Shown here one piece after another: positions 25,057 to 33,946 of a DNA stretch of 64,000 bases. The notes beneath the pieces are model-generated. The model did no database searches. It worked only from the letters and a program-made list of their open reading frames with translations, and had not been told where the DNA came from. How positions within the stretch are numbered: the first letter of the stretch is position 1; the number at the start of each line of letters is the position of its first letter. The stretch comes from Desulfofustis sp. PB-SRB1 (lineage in GTDB: Bacteria; Desulfobacterota; Desulfobulbia; Desulfobulbales; Desulfocapsaceae). A program made the translations under genes and the position numbers. The stretch spans positions 1-64,000 of the forward strand of contig JAEQMT010000065.1 of NCBI GenBank assembly GCA_016722945.1, written 5' to 3'.

Positions 25057-27501
25057 ATGAAATTTACCCTCAACTGGCTCAATACTTACCTCCCCACCCC
25101 GGTAACCGATCCTTCCTGGCTGGCCGACTCTCTCACCATGCTTGGCCTGGAGGTGGAAGCCGTTACTGAACTATATCCAGAACTGGCTGGTTTACACACC
25201 GGTTTGGTCACCGAAGTGGAGCCTCATCCCCAGGCCGACCTCTTAAGCCTCTGCCGGGTTTCGGTGGGGGAACTCGATCTGCGCATTGTCTGCGGCGCAC
25301 CAAATGTCAGAGCTGGATTGGCCGTGGTCGTCGCTCTGCCGGGAACTACCCTTCCGGGTGGAATCAAGATTAAAAAGACCAAGGTACGGGGCGTCCACTC
25401 CGAGGGCATGATCTGCTCGGAACGCGAACTCGGCATATCAGATGAACACACCGGCATCATGGAGTTGGCCGAAGACACCCCGCACGGTATTGCATTTCGT
25501 GACGCGGTGGGCTTTGACGACACCATGATCGAAGTTGATCTCACTCCGAACCGACCCGACTGCGCCAGCGTTATCGGCATTGCCCGTGAAGTGGCCGGGC
25601 TTTCCCGCCAGCATCTGGTAAAACCGATTGCCGGTGCGGCATTTGCCCGCCGGTCAACATCATTTTCCGTCCGCGTTGAAGCAGATGATCTCTGCCCCCG
25701 TTATGCGGCCCAGCTTCTCACCGGCATCACCATCGGACCCAGCCCATGGTGGCTGCGCAGGTATCTGCTGGCGGTGGGTATGCGACCGATCAATAACGTC
25801 GTGGATGTTACCAACTACGTTATGCTCGAGTATGGGCAGCCCCTCCATGCATTTGATTTCAACACCCTGACCGAAAAGGCTATTGTGGTGCGGACACCGG
25901 GACCGGATGAAAAAGAATTCACCACCCTGGACGGCGTCACCCGTACCCTGACTGATGATATGTTGATGATCTGCGATGGGGAAAAGCCGGTGGCGGTGGG
26001 CGGCGTCATGGGCGGTCTCGACAGCGAGGTGTCCGATGCAACTGTCGATGTACTGTTGGAAGCCGCCTGTTTCAATCCCGTCTCGATCAGACGCACCGCC
26101 CGCTCCCTGAGCCTCTCATCGGAAGCAGCCTATCGGTTTGAACGAGGCGTCGACCCAGGCGGCACCCTTGATGCCCTGGCCCGGGCTACCCAGTTGCTGG
26201 TGGAACTTACCGGCTGCACGGCGGAAGATGGAGGTATCGACGTGCGAGCTGAAGAACAACCTGCGAATCCAATTGTGGTGCGGGCGGATCGTTCCTCGCA
26301 ACTGCTGGGCATAACCTTGAGCGCAACTGAGATCAGCGAGCTGCTCGAGGCCATTGAAATACCCGCCACACCCGCTCCCAACAACACACTTTCCGTCAGC
26401 CCGCCTAGCTTTCGCGTCGACCTTGAACGAGAGGTCGATCTGATCGAGGAAATAGCCCGCCTGGTGGGCTTCGACAATATTGTTTCAACCCTGCCGGCCG
26501 TACATCTTGACTTTCCCACCCAGGATCATAGTCGCATCCTGCGGTTAGAAGCGGCCGCCATCATGACCAAAGCGGGCTTCTCCGAGGCAATCACTTACAG
26601 CTTCGGAGCACGGCGCGCCGATGACTGGCTGCGCCTTGGTGCCGATGACCCACGCCGTAACCATATTCGCATTCTCAACCCGCTGACCGAGGATCAGGAT
26701 GTGATGCGCACCTCCCTGCTCCCCGGTCTGCTGGAATCGATCAGGCGCAATTTTAATTTTCAGCAGAGCAGCTGCAAACTCTTTGAAATCGGTGATGTTT
26801 TTTTCCCCACCGAACAAACCACACTGCCCACCGAAACCACCCACATCGCCGGGCTGCTGGCCGGTAATCGCTATGGCGCCCACGCACCGCTCTATTTCAA
26901 GGCCGAACCGGTTGATATTTTTGACGCCAAAGGCGCCGTGCAGGCACTGCTTTCCCAACTGCGACTGAGCACGGACAAAGACAGCGACGGTATCACCTTT
27001 GTGGTGCCGGATGAGCAGAGCCGTGAACCTTTTGCCGACCAGCACTACTGCCTGAGCTTGGTCTACGAAAATAGAGCTATTGGTTCGCTGGGTAAAATCA
27101 GCGCCGATATCCTGCGCAGCTTTGACATCAAGCGAGAAGTCTACTACTTTGATCTCGATTTCGCGTCACTCACCGCCATGGTCGGCACACCTCGATCATT
27201 TCAGGCGCTGCCGGTCTACCCACACGTCAAGCGTGATCTGGCGCTGGTGGTTCCCACCTCAACACCAGCCCAGGATCTGGTGGAAACGGTGATGGGCAGT
27301 GGCGAAAAACTCGTTAAACAGTGCGAACTGTTCGACATCTATGAAGGTGAACACATTCAACCGGGTCATAAGAGTGTCGCCATGAGCATCACCTACCGCT
27401 CCGCCACCAAAACACTCACTGAAAAACAGGTGGAGAAGACCCACGCCAAGCTGATAACCCTGCTCAGCCGCACCTACGGCGGAGCCATTCGAGAGGCATA
27501 A
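25057..27501 (+). CDS. pheT: Phenylalanyl-tRNA synthetase beta subunit
   Basis: The large subunit that binds tRNA and edits misacylated Tyr-tRNA. Visible parts are the N-terminal EMAP-like tRNA-binding domain (GLVTEVEPHPQADLLSLCRV), the B3/B4 editing domain (with INNVVDVTNYVMLEYGQPLH), the B5 domain, the degenerate class II core and the C-terminal ferredoxin-fold anticodon domain (FQALPVYPHVKRDLALVVP). 814 residues, normal. It is followed after 4 bp by ihfA, the order seen in E. coli. Confidence 0.97.
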   Translation: MKFTLNWLNTYLPTPVTDPSWLADSLTMLGLEVEAVTELYPELAGLHTGLVTEVEPHPQADLLSLCRVSVGELDLRIVCGAPNVRAGLAVVVALPGTTLPGGIKIKKTKVRGVHSEGMICSERELGISDEHTGIMELAEDTPHGIAFRDAVGFDDTMIEVDLTPNRPDCASVIGIAREVAGLSRQHLVKPIAGAAFARRSTSFSVRVEADDLCPRYAAQLLTGITIGPSPWWLRRYLLAVGMRPINNVVDVTNYVMLEYGQPLHAFDFNTLTEKAIVVRTPGPDEKEFTTLDGVTRTLTDDMLMICDGEKPVAVGGVMGGLDSEVSDATVDVLLEAACFNPVSIRRTARSLSLSSEAAYRFERGVDPGGTLDALARATQLLVELTGCTAEDGGIDVRAEEQPANPIVVRADRSSQLLGITLSATEISELLEAIEIPATPAPNNTLSVSPPSFRVDLEREVDLIEEIARLVGFDNIVSTLPAVHLDFPTQDHSRILRLEAAAIMTKAGFSEAITYSFGARRADDWLRLGADDPRRNHIRILNPLTEDQDVMRTSLLPGLLESIRRNFNFQQSSCKLFEIGDVFFPTEQTTLPTETTHIAGLLAGNRYGAHAPLYFKAEPVDIFDAKGAVQALLSQLRLSTDKDSDGITFVVPDEQSREPFADQHYCLSLVYENRAIGSLGKISADILRSFDIKREVYYFDLDFASLTAMVGTPRSFQALPVYPHVKRDLALVVPTSTPAQDLVETVMGSGEKLVKQCELFDIYEGEHIQPGHKSVAMSITYRSATKTLTEKQVEKTHAKLITLLSRTYGGAIREA

Positions 27502-27505
27502 TCAT

Positions 27506-27802
27506 ATGAAGCAGGACAACGTCACCCGCAGGGAACTTGCTGAGGAAGTCGCCAGCCGTCTTGGCTATCCCATGTCCACCTGCATCGACATCGTCGACAC
27601 TTTTTTCGCCTCTCTCAAACATGGGTTGCTCAACGGCGATACACTCAAGCTCGTCCACTTCGGTACCTTTTCGGTGCGCGAAAAGCAGCCGCGTACCGGC
27701 CGCAATCCCCGGACCGGTGAATCCATCACCATCACTAAACGTAACATCGTCAGTTTCAGACCAAGCAAAAAATTACGCGCCAAGATCAACGAAACAGAGT
27801 AA
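27506..27802 (+). CDS. ihfA: Integration host factor alpha subunit (HU family)
   Basis: A 98-residue DNA-bending protein. The HU/IHF fold is clear: TRRELAEEVASRLGYPMSTC, FFASLKHGLLNGDTLKLVHFGTF, then the DNA-intercalating arm RTGRNPRTGESITI with its proline. The position directly after pheT supports IHF alpha over a generic HU. It bends DNA at promoters (often sigma-54 ones) and in recombination. Confidence 0.9.
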   Translation: MKQDNVTRRELAEEVASRLGYPMSTCIDIVDTFFASLKHGLLNGDTLKLVHFGTFSVREKQPRTGRNPRTGESITITKRNIVSFRPSKKLRAKINETE

Positions 27803-27843
27803 GGATTTCTAAAAAACGCAGTCGCCGGCTCACAGCGGTGATA

Positions 27844-28215
27844 ATGAAACAAGAAATTCCGGACAAGATCTATTTCAAAATCGGCGAAGTAGCCAGATTA
27901 GCTGACGTCGCCCCGCATGTGTTGCGTTACTGGGAAGCCGAGTTTGCCGAGATCAGCCCGAAACGCACCCAAGCCGGGCAACGCCTCTACCGGCGCAGCG
28001 ATGTTGAGCTAATCCTCACCATTAAAGAGTTGCTCTACACCAGAGGCTATACCATCGCCGGCGCCCGCAAGCGAATTGCCGGCGGCACTGTACCAACGGC
28101 ACAACAGCATAGCGAGTCAGCATCTGCCGCACCTGATGGTGATAAGCTGCGGGAGATAAAAAACGAACTGGAGGAGATTCACCGTCGCCTCAGCATTCCC
28201 GTGCGCAATGATTGA
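27844..28215 (+). CDS. MerR family transcriptional regulator
   Basis: 123 residues from ATG 27844; a GTG two codons earlier is an alternative. The N-terminal winged helix reads YFKIGEVARLADVAPHVLRYWEAEF and is followed by the wing RTQAGQRLYRRSDVELI. A C-terminal helix (REIKNELEEIHRRL) would form the dimer coiled coil. There is no cysteine set for metal binding and no effector domain. Its position between ihfA and tRNA-Pro recurs in related genomes from memory; its target is unknown. Confidence 0.85.
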   Translation: MKQEIPDKIYFKIGEVARLADVAPHVLRYWEAEFAEISPKRTQAGQRLYRRSDVELILTIKELLYTRGYTIAGARKRIAGGTVPTAQQHSESASAAPDGDKLREIKNELEEIHRRLSIPVRND

Positions 28216-28259
28216 CGTTGCCACGAGGCCATGGTAAAGAAAGAGTTCGTCACAATAAC

Positions 28260-28336
28260 CGGGATGTAGCGCAGTCTGGTAGCGCACCTGAATGGGGTTC
28301 AGGGGGCCGGAGGTTCAAATCCTCTCATCCCGACCA
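28260..28336 (+). tRNA. tRNA-Pro(GGG)
   Basis: The acceptor stem CGGGATG/CATCCCG is perfect, with the C1 that is typical of proline tRNA, and CCA is encoded. The anticodon loop ATGGGGT between CCTGA and TCAGG gives GGG. The T arm GGAGGTTCAAATCCTCT is normal. 77 nt. Confidence 0.95.
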
Positions 28337-28341
28337 GTGAG

Positions 28342-28382
28342 ACAAGGAGTTGCGGGTCATCCCGCAACTCCTTGTTTTTTTA
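28342..28382 (+). terminator. Strong intrinsic terminator after tRNA-Pro
   Basis: A perfect 15-bp stem, ACAAGGAGTTGCGGG (28342-28356) with CCCGCAACTCCTTGT (28361-28375), has a 4-nt loop and is followed by a run of T. Confidence 0.92.
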
Positions 28383-28465
28383 TCATGGATCAATGATTGG
28401 TAGAGGCTGTTAGAAAAGCTCACCATCTTCTAACACCCAGAAATACCGGTGAGGGGCAAGAACGC

Positions 28466-30547
28466 TAACCCAACTTTGCACGGTCAAGTTATAAATTCAA
28501 GTAATTTCGGTAATTTAGTCCCCACCACATACTCTTTATGTCACTACTTTTGTCGTTTTATATGATCGTCTTTATTACCTGCCCAGGCTGGCTTGCCACT
28601 CCTAGAGCGCTATATATTTGCTGCTGAGCCGGTTCAGGACGGGTGCTTTTCCTCACATGAACCGTGTCTCCATTGGAGCACCGCATGGACACCGTTACCC
28701 GCGCCTGACTGGATAACAATTTCCGCAACCGCGACCAGCTGTAAGTGATCTTTTCCGTGCGCAGTCTTATCCGGATTGTGTGGATAAGGTGATAGGCTAA
28801 TACGGTAATGAACAGGTGAGATGAAACACGTTCTGCCAGCTGGTGGTGCACTGGTCGAAGACCAAGCTCAGATTTCAGCGAACGAAATACCGCCTCAAGA
28901 TCGGTCAGCATGGTATAGGTCTTCCACAATCTGGACTCATCCCACCCGGTCTGACTGGTTCGCAGACAATATACTCCTGGATGGGTGTCGGTTGTCGCCG
29001 CTGCTGGATGTCGTTTCCAGGTAATCTCAGTCGCATTACCGCCGGCTTCATCTTTTGTCACGGAGATGGTGAATTGTCTGGAGACGCGGGCATACTTTTG
29101 TCGCATGCGGCCAATCTTCACCATCACCTTGTCATAGTTTTTCAGACATTGTTTTTTGTGCAATCCGGAACGCAGCTTTTCCAACGCTTCTTCAAATCGG
29201 CTGACGAAACGATTGCTGATCGCCGTATCCTTTTTCTCACGCTGTGTGGAATGGCAATAGAGCAGTGTTTCCCCGGAGTTCTCGTCAAACACCTGGTGAA
29301 CCCGCACCGTACACTCCGTATCTTGTTTTACGACAACCGATGAAGCCTCATCAAACTCACGGTGCTTCTTTCTGCTCACCACAAGATAGGGGTAGTGGTG
29401 CTCTGTGAGCCAGCTGAGGTTATCTTCCGTGGCAATGCCGGCATCCATCACCACGGTAGGCTTGTGGCCGGAAGAAGAGGAGCCTTTTTCTAATCCGGAG
29501 ATCATGTCAGCCAGCGTACCGGGCTCGTTCACATTACCCTTATAGACATGGCTGCGCCGGGGAAAACCACTGGAATCGAGCACCAGGCCAAGCGTAACCA
29601 GCGGGCAATCGGCTCTTTTTTCCTTGGAGTGACCATGGGCCGCCAGTGCATTGCCCCGGCTTTGCCCTTCAAAATAGGTATTAGTCAAATCGTATAATGT
29701 AATGGTCTCTTGCAGACCAAACAGGCTTTGCTCTCGGCGAAAAAGATGCTCTTCAAGAGCTGCCTTGCGAGCAAGGAGCCGGTCGGCAATCCGGTACATT
29801 TCATGCAATTTTAGCGTGGCGAAATCATAGCCGATGAGCTCCCCCAGTCCGGAGCGATCCCGGAGCCATCGATGGGTTGCCAACTCGCTGCCGGGTTCGC
29901 AGGCTCTGCCGATGATCGTCCCGATGGCAGCGGCTGTTTGTGGTGCGTTGAACCCCCAGTTCGGCAAGCTTCTTTTCAAGTCCAAGCATGCGCAGTGCTT
30001 CCAGACTGACATGTTCCGCGCCAACACTGCGGGGTCTGCTCAGGTCAATGGTATCAAGATCGACTTCGCGGTAATCCGTACCACCTGGCTGGCTGGTATT
30101 ATGTTGTGATACGATCAGTTTTGCGGCAATATCCTGGGCTGTTTTTTCTATATCACTATCGATTTCAAACAATGACTGTTGGCCGCTCAGGATATCTTCA
30201 ACGCGCCTGGCCAGATCGGGCCACTGCTCGCGCGGCAGGGAGAAATCAGTGCCAAGATTGAGCAGGGTATATTGCTTGACACCGGTGGCGGTTCGCTTGG
30301 ATTCAACAAGGCGATAGGTATAATACTTTCCGCCATCTTTTCTGCTTTTGATTTGGGCTCTTCTGATATACATACGGGCGAGTATGTCAGACAAAACCAG
30401 GCGTGTCAAGAACTATTTACTATATTATGTCACTACAATAACAATCCAAAAACTAAGTTACTGTTTTATGGTGCTTATTGCATTCAAGAAGTCCTGTTTT
30501 AGCAAGTGTTAACAATCTTCAAGAGCTATTTGTGGAAAGTTGGGCTA
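28466..30547 (-). mobile_element. IS1634-family-like insertion sequence (about 2.08 kb)
   Basis: The boundaries are inferred from a terminal inverted repeat: TAACCCAACTTTGCAC (28466-28481) against the reverse complement of GTGGAAAGTTGGGCTA (30532-30547), 14 of 16 matching. The enclosed transposase occupies most of it on the minus strand. No convincing target duplication flanks these ends. A 12-bp direct repeat TTATGTCACTAC lies inside at 28536 and 30425, close to both transposase ends. Family assignment rests on the transposase. Confidence 0.7.
28558..30373 (-). pseudogene. IS1634-type DDE transposase, frameshifted
   Basis: The N-terminal part (MYIRRAQIKSRKDGGKYYTY, start at 30373) and the C-terminal part lie in different frames. 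They join at a run of five C (29953-29957, five G on the coding strand). Four G would give the continuous LGFNAPQTAAAIGTIIGRA. The DDE residues fall in LYDLTNTYFEG, TVVMDAGIATEDN and LTDLEAVFRSLKSELGL. The joined protein would be about 605 residues, normal for the family. Correction needs removal of one base, unlike the -1 frameshifts that insertion sequences use on purpose, so this is an indel or a sequencing error. Confidence 0.85.
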
Positions 30548-30567
30548 AGAAGAAGAGTTAAAAGTTG

Positions 30568-30888
30568 CTACGATACCATCAAATCGATGAACTCTCCGAT
30601 GACACTATACTTCACTTTGATTTCATGGATATGCCGTTCATAGCCTCGCATTCTAAGCATGGAGCGGACAATCAGATAGAAACCAAAGATAAGCAACGCG
30701 ATATTGAGTGATACCAGCGGTATGAGAAAATGCAGGACATGGAGCACATCATAGTATTTTGATGTGGCGATCAGAAAACTCGTCACTGACATCGGCAGAG
30801 CCAGAACCGCAATACCAATGCGCAGTACCGAAAGGGCTGTGCGTTTTTCCGCTAAAATCAATTGCACTTCGCTGACCCGCCAGTGCAT
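30568..30888 (-). CDS. Small integral membrane protein (DUF202-like)
   Basis: 106 residues with two clear membrane helices (about 21-43 and 53-77), preceded by LAEKRTALSVLRIGIAVLAL. That matches the ER-T-x-L-S/A-x-x-R-T pattern of DUF202/YidH-type proteins, though E-R is E-K-R here. Charged residues follow in the C-terminal tail. Function unknown. It is transcribed away from the alcohol dehydrogenase gene and lies just outside the insertion sequence. Confidence 0.55.
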   Translation of the reverse strand: MHWRVSEVQLILAEKRTALSVLRIGIAVLALPMSVTSFLIATSKYYDVLHVLHFLIPLVSLNIALLIFGFYLIVRSMLRMRGYERHIHEIKVKYSVIGEFIDLMVS

Positions 30889-31048
30889 CCGCCGTTGCTG
30901 ATTCTTCGTTCACCGCTCATCTCCTCAACAATAGTTCACGACAACCACTGTACCGTTCGGCATCTGCAAAGCAACCACAACGAAAAGGAAGTTTGCAGTC
31001 TCTTCCGATAAGGTAGCAGTATTGCGGTAGATTGTATAGTATTGATCC

Positions 31049-32224
31049 ATGATCAGCCCATTCCACCACAAACCGATGCCGCATATCCATTTTGGCGCTG
31101 GGAAGATTGTCGATATCGCTTCGCTTGCCGATGGCTACGGGATTCATCATGCCCTGGTGGTGAGCGGCAACCAGACGGCCACGCGGCATGATCGTTGGCA
31201 AGAGATGGTGGCTGAGTTCGAAAAACGTTCCCTGTCCATCAGCTATGCGATCGTTTCTTCGGAACCACGACCCAGTGATATCGACGCTTTAGTGGCAGCG
31301 CATCGACATCGTGGGATCGAGATGGTTATCGCCATCGGCGGCGGCAGCGTCCTGGATGCGGGTAAGGCAACAGCGGCCATGCTGTGTGAGACGGAGCCGG
31401 TGGCTCGGTTTCTGGAAGGGGTGGGTGATCTTTCGGTAAGTGGCCGGACCCTTCCCTTTATTGGGGTGCCCACCACGGCCGGCACCGGCAGCGAGGCAAC
31501 CAGTAATGCGGTAATCGGTGAACGTGGCGTAAACGGTTATAAAAAATCGCTGCGTCACGATGCCTACATTCCTACTGCCGCGGTAATCGATCCTGAATTG
31601 ACGATCCCCTGCCCGCCGGCCATTACCGCGGCCTGCGGTATGGATTGTTTTACCCAATTGGTGGAGGGTTATCTTTCTTCCCAGGCAACCCCGTTTACCG
31701 ATGCCATTGCCTTGAGTGGTATCCAGGCGGTGGCTCGTTCTCTGCTGATTGCTGCTGATGACGGGCAAAATCTCAGTGCCCGAGCCGATATGGCATACGG
31801 GGCGCTGTGCTCAGGGATCGTGCTGCTCAACAGCGGGCTTGGCCTGGTGCACGGGCTGGCGCCGCTGATCGGCAGCCGCTGTGCCATTTCCCATGGGGTG
31901 GTGTGCGGCGCCTTGATGGCGCCGGTCAACGAGGCCACCATAAAGCGCTTGGAAACCACGCAAACCTCGCCCACGACCCTACACAAGTATGGCGTGCTGG
32001 GACGAATCTTCAGCGACCGGGACAATCAGAGCGAAACGTATTACCAAAAAACATTTATCGATACCCTGTATCGGTATCACGAGTATCTTGGCCTGGTGCA
32101 TCCATCCGGCTGGGAGCTGAGCGAAGATGACATAAGCTGGTTATGCCGGAACGCCGGCCACAAAAATCACCCGATCACCCTTTCTTCTGCGGATATTGCC
32201 GAAATTTTTGGCAGCCGCCGCTGA
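31049..32224 (+). CDS. Iron-containing alcohol dehydrogenase family protein
   Basis: A group III NAD(P)-dependent dehydrogenase of 391 residues. The dinucleotide site GGGSVLDAGK (about 97-106), the PTTAGTGSEATSNAV motif and the metal region MDCFTQLVEGYLS are present, followed by HGLAPLIG and ISHGVVCGAL with the two further His ligands. Where many members have a His after Asp (D-A-x-T-H), this protein has Gln (D-C-F-T-Q), so the metal and substrate may differ from classic iron enzymes; other family members share the Gln. It could act on short alcohols, 1,3-propanediol or a hydroxy acid; the context does not decide. Confidence 0.88.
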   Translation: MISPFHHKPMPHIHFGAGKIVDIASLADGYGIHHALVVSGNQTATRHDRWQEMVAEFEKRSLSISYAIVSSEPRPSDIDALVAAHRHRGIEMVIAIGGGSVLDAGKATAAMLCETEPVARFLEGVGDLSVSGRTLPFIGVPTTAGTGSEATSNAVIGERGVNGYKKSLRHDAYIPTAAVIDPELTIPCPPAITAACGMDCFTQLVEGYLSSQATPFTDAIALSGIQAVARSLLIAADDGQNLSARADMAYGALCSGIVLLNSGLGLVHGLAPLIGSRCAISHGVVCGALMAPVNEATIKRLETTQTSPTTLHKYGVLGRIFSDRDNQSETYYQKTFIDTLYRYHEYLGLVHPSGWELSEDDISWLCRNAGHKNHPITLSSADIAEIFGSRR

Positions 32225-32250
32225 GCGGATCGTATTTGTTACTACGTCTG

Positions 32251-32409
32251 CTATTTTTTTAGTTGAACAACGCCGATGAGAATCAGGCCAAGCGGCCACC
32301 ATCGTGAGAAAAAACGCTCCGGCTCACCGGCCGGCAGCAGATTAAGATTATCAAGCTGCAAAACGATACCCAGCAAAATAAGCATGATGGGAGCGACGGC
32401 TAAACGCAT
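32251..32409 (-). CDS. Small LiaI/LiaF-type membrane protein
   Basis: A 52-residue protein from ATG 32409 (an upstream in-frame ATG at 32445 is an alternative). Two hydrophobic segments flank a short loop: VAPIMLILLGIVLQLDNLNLL and RWWPLGLILIGVVQL. The W-P-L-x-L-I-x-x-G pattern is that of LiaI-LiaF-like (DUF5668) membrane modules, involved in envelope stress signalling elsewhere. No LiaRS-like system is nearby. Confidence 0.55.
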   Translation of the reverse strand: MRLAVAPIMLILLGIVLQLDNLNLLPAGEPERFFSRWWPLGLILIGVVQLKK

Positions 32410-32517
32410 GTTTGTACTCTGGGGGAGTGTTTTATGGGGATACAATTAACATTTACCGGCAGTTAAGAATCGGCGAGCGGCTGTCACAAAGCATACCGCC
32501 CGCCAATAGATTGCATA

Positions 32518-33009
32518 TTACGATTCGATTACCTCGCGCAATTGCGTTTCCTCATCCTTGGTGAGTGAGGTCTTCAAAACCTTGCCATGGATGCCGGTGG
32601 CCTTCAAACGATCCAGTACCTTGTCCGGCGTCGCCTTGCGCACCAGCACGAAAAGAGCCGAAGTGCCGGGGGTGAATGCATCACCCAGCTCTTTCATGAA
32701 TTTGTCATCGATGCCGATATCGCTGAGCTTGCCGCTCAATGCCCCGGCGCCGGCGCCCACCGCTGCGCCCAGCAACGGATTGAGAAAAAGCAGGCCGATC
32801 AACATGCCCCAGAAGGTGCCGCCCACCGCACCCGCCGCGGTCAGATTGACGGCCTGGTGGAGTTTTACCTTCCCCTTGTCATCCTTGGTAACCACCACCA
32901 CATCTTCCATGTCGATGAGGTATTCCTTCTGCAGTTTACCCAACTCCGCCCGCAACTCAAACGCCTTGTTTTCGTCATCAAAACCAATCACTACCAGATT
33001 ACTGCTCAT
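32518..33009 (-). CDS. DUF1269 domain-containing protein
   Basis: 163 residues. The start NLVVIGFDDENKAFELRAEL, the VTKDDKGKVKLHQAVN segment and the glycine-rich hydrophobic centre (GGTFWGMLIGLLFLNPLLGAA, GAGAGALSG) are the DUF1269 hallmarks. The central stretch resembles a glycine-zipper membrane hairpin. The role is unknown; such proteins are often reported among stress-responsive genes. It stands alone between the LiaI-like gene and two small ORFs. Confidence 0.8.
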   Translation of the reverse strand: MSSNLVVIGFDDENKAFELRAELGKLQKEYLIDMEDVVVVTKDDKGKVKLHQAVNLTAAGAVGGTFWGMLIGLLFLNPLLGAAVGAGAGALSGKLSDIGIDDKFMKELGDAFTPGTSALFVLVRKATPDKVLDRLKATGIHGKVLKTSLTKDEETQLREVIES

Positions 33010-33166
33010 ATTCTTCCCTCCACGTTAAAAGTTTTAATTACTAATGGTTTTTCCTATTTCCTCACGATTGACCGTTTTGTATACCGCCGCCATACGCTCC
33101 ACGATAATAGGCACTCGACTTGATGCTGACAAGTAAGGTGACCGTCTAGGAGAGAATCATCGCCAG

Positions 33167-33313
33167 CTAACCGCCGATCAGTGCCAATACCGTGGTCAAG
33201 GTATGGGTCAGAGGATACGGTACCGCCGCCACTGCCAAATACAGCACCCGGTACTTACCCTGAATGTGAAATTGCCCTCGCCTTTCTGTTGCCGTTATCG
33301 GGGAACCAGTCAT
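33167..33313 (-). CDS. Small hydrophobic protein (48 aa), unrecognised
   Basis: A short frame starting at ATG 33313 with AGGGAG seven bases upstream. The N-terminus is polar (MTGSPITATERRGQFHIQGK), followed by one probable membrane helix (LYLAVAAVPYPLTHTLTTVLALIGG). The gene begins 12 bp after the stop of the next small frame, so the two could form a mini-operon. The evidence is the ribosome binding site and amino acid composition only. Confidence 0.4.
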   Translation of the reverse strand: MTGSPITATERRGQFHIQGKYRVLYLAVAAVPYPLTHTLTTVLALIGG

Positions 33314-33325
33314 AATGCCACTCCC

Positions 33326-33502
33326 TTATCGGATGTTGATCCTGGGTGTGGTTAAATGCCTGGAATCCGCTTCGCCTGCCGCATGGCTCACCGGATGTTT
33401 GTCAAAATAAGCGAGACACCGTTTTAGATCTTCCATCAGCAGGTCGGCCAGATCAAAGCTGAATCCGCATGATGACCATATCCTGACATGAGTAGACATC
33501 AT
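33326..33502 (-). CDS. Small soluble protein (58 aa), unrecognised
   Basis: A 58-residue frame from ATG 33502 (MMSTHVRIWSSCGFSFDLAD...) with codon use like the surrounding genes. Its middle (DLADLLMEDLKRCLAYFDKH) looks helical and acidic. No good ribosome binding site is visible, which weakens the call. It precedes the 48-residue membrane protein. It may be the remnant of a longer gene. Confidence 0.35.
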   Translation of the reverse strand: MMSTHVRIWSSCGFSFDLADLLMEDLKRCLAYFDKHPVSHAAGEADSRHLTTPRINIR

Positions 33503-33946
33503 CGATCAGATCGACTCGTCTGGACTTTCTGGTGGGCAGCGGTATGGTCGATCTCCTTGAAAAGCTTAGGATAAGACCGTGGTTTTGATCAAGTCTTTAT
33601 GGGAACTTTGCAAAATGGCCTTTTCGCCCAATCTCATCGTTGCTCTAACAATATTATCCTGGCAATATCAATCATATGTCTGTGGTAACATTTCCCTCGC
33701 GCGTTGATCTTGAACGAAAACTCTCATTTTTCAAGGCGCCCTTATCGCTTGAAACCACCAAAAGCAGGGAACCGTTGGCTGGATGGGTACTTTTATTGCT
33801 GCATGACACTATTTTTTCGTTGCTGTAAGTAAACAATATGTTTAGAGGTTTTGTGGCAGAGGACAAGGATGAAGCGGGCCGGAAAAAGCCTGGCCGCGCA
33901 GGTGGTGAGTCCATGTATCAAAAACTTGAGCCAAGGAGGAGCTAAG
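33503..33946. other. Intergenic region upstream of tctC with a repeat block
   Basis: About 440 bp that should contain the tctC promoter. Bases 33598-33660 resemble 50318-50390 (shared CCTTTTCG, then ATCCTGGCA), and 33701-33739 is a family 2 palindromic repeat. A weak sigma-54-like match lies at 33785-33800 (GGGTACTTTTATTGCT). No gene is supported before 33947. Confidence 0.5.
33701..33739 (+). repeat. Palindromic repeat, family 2, copy 2
   Basis: GCGTTGATCTTGAACGAAAA...TCAAGGCGC forms an imperfect hairpin. It matches 50560-50596 directly and 7842-7879 inverted. No MITE is present next to this copy. Confidence 0.55.

Noticed and set aside
28536-30436. 12-bp direct repeat TTATGTCACTAC as the IS target-site duplication
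   Set aside because: No inverted repeats adjoin these copies, whereas a 14/16 inverted repeat lies further out at 28466 and 30547. The direct repeats are therefore treated as internal.
33785-33800. Sigma-54-like promoter upstream of tctC
   Set aside because: GG and GC are correctly spaced, but the -24 element deviates from TGGCAC at several positions, and no enhancer-binding protein gene is nearby. The match is too weak to list as a promoter.
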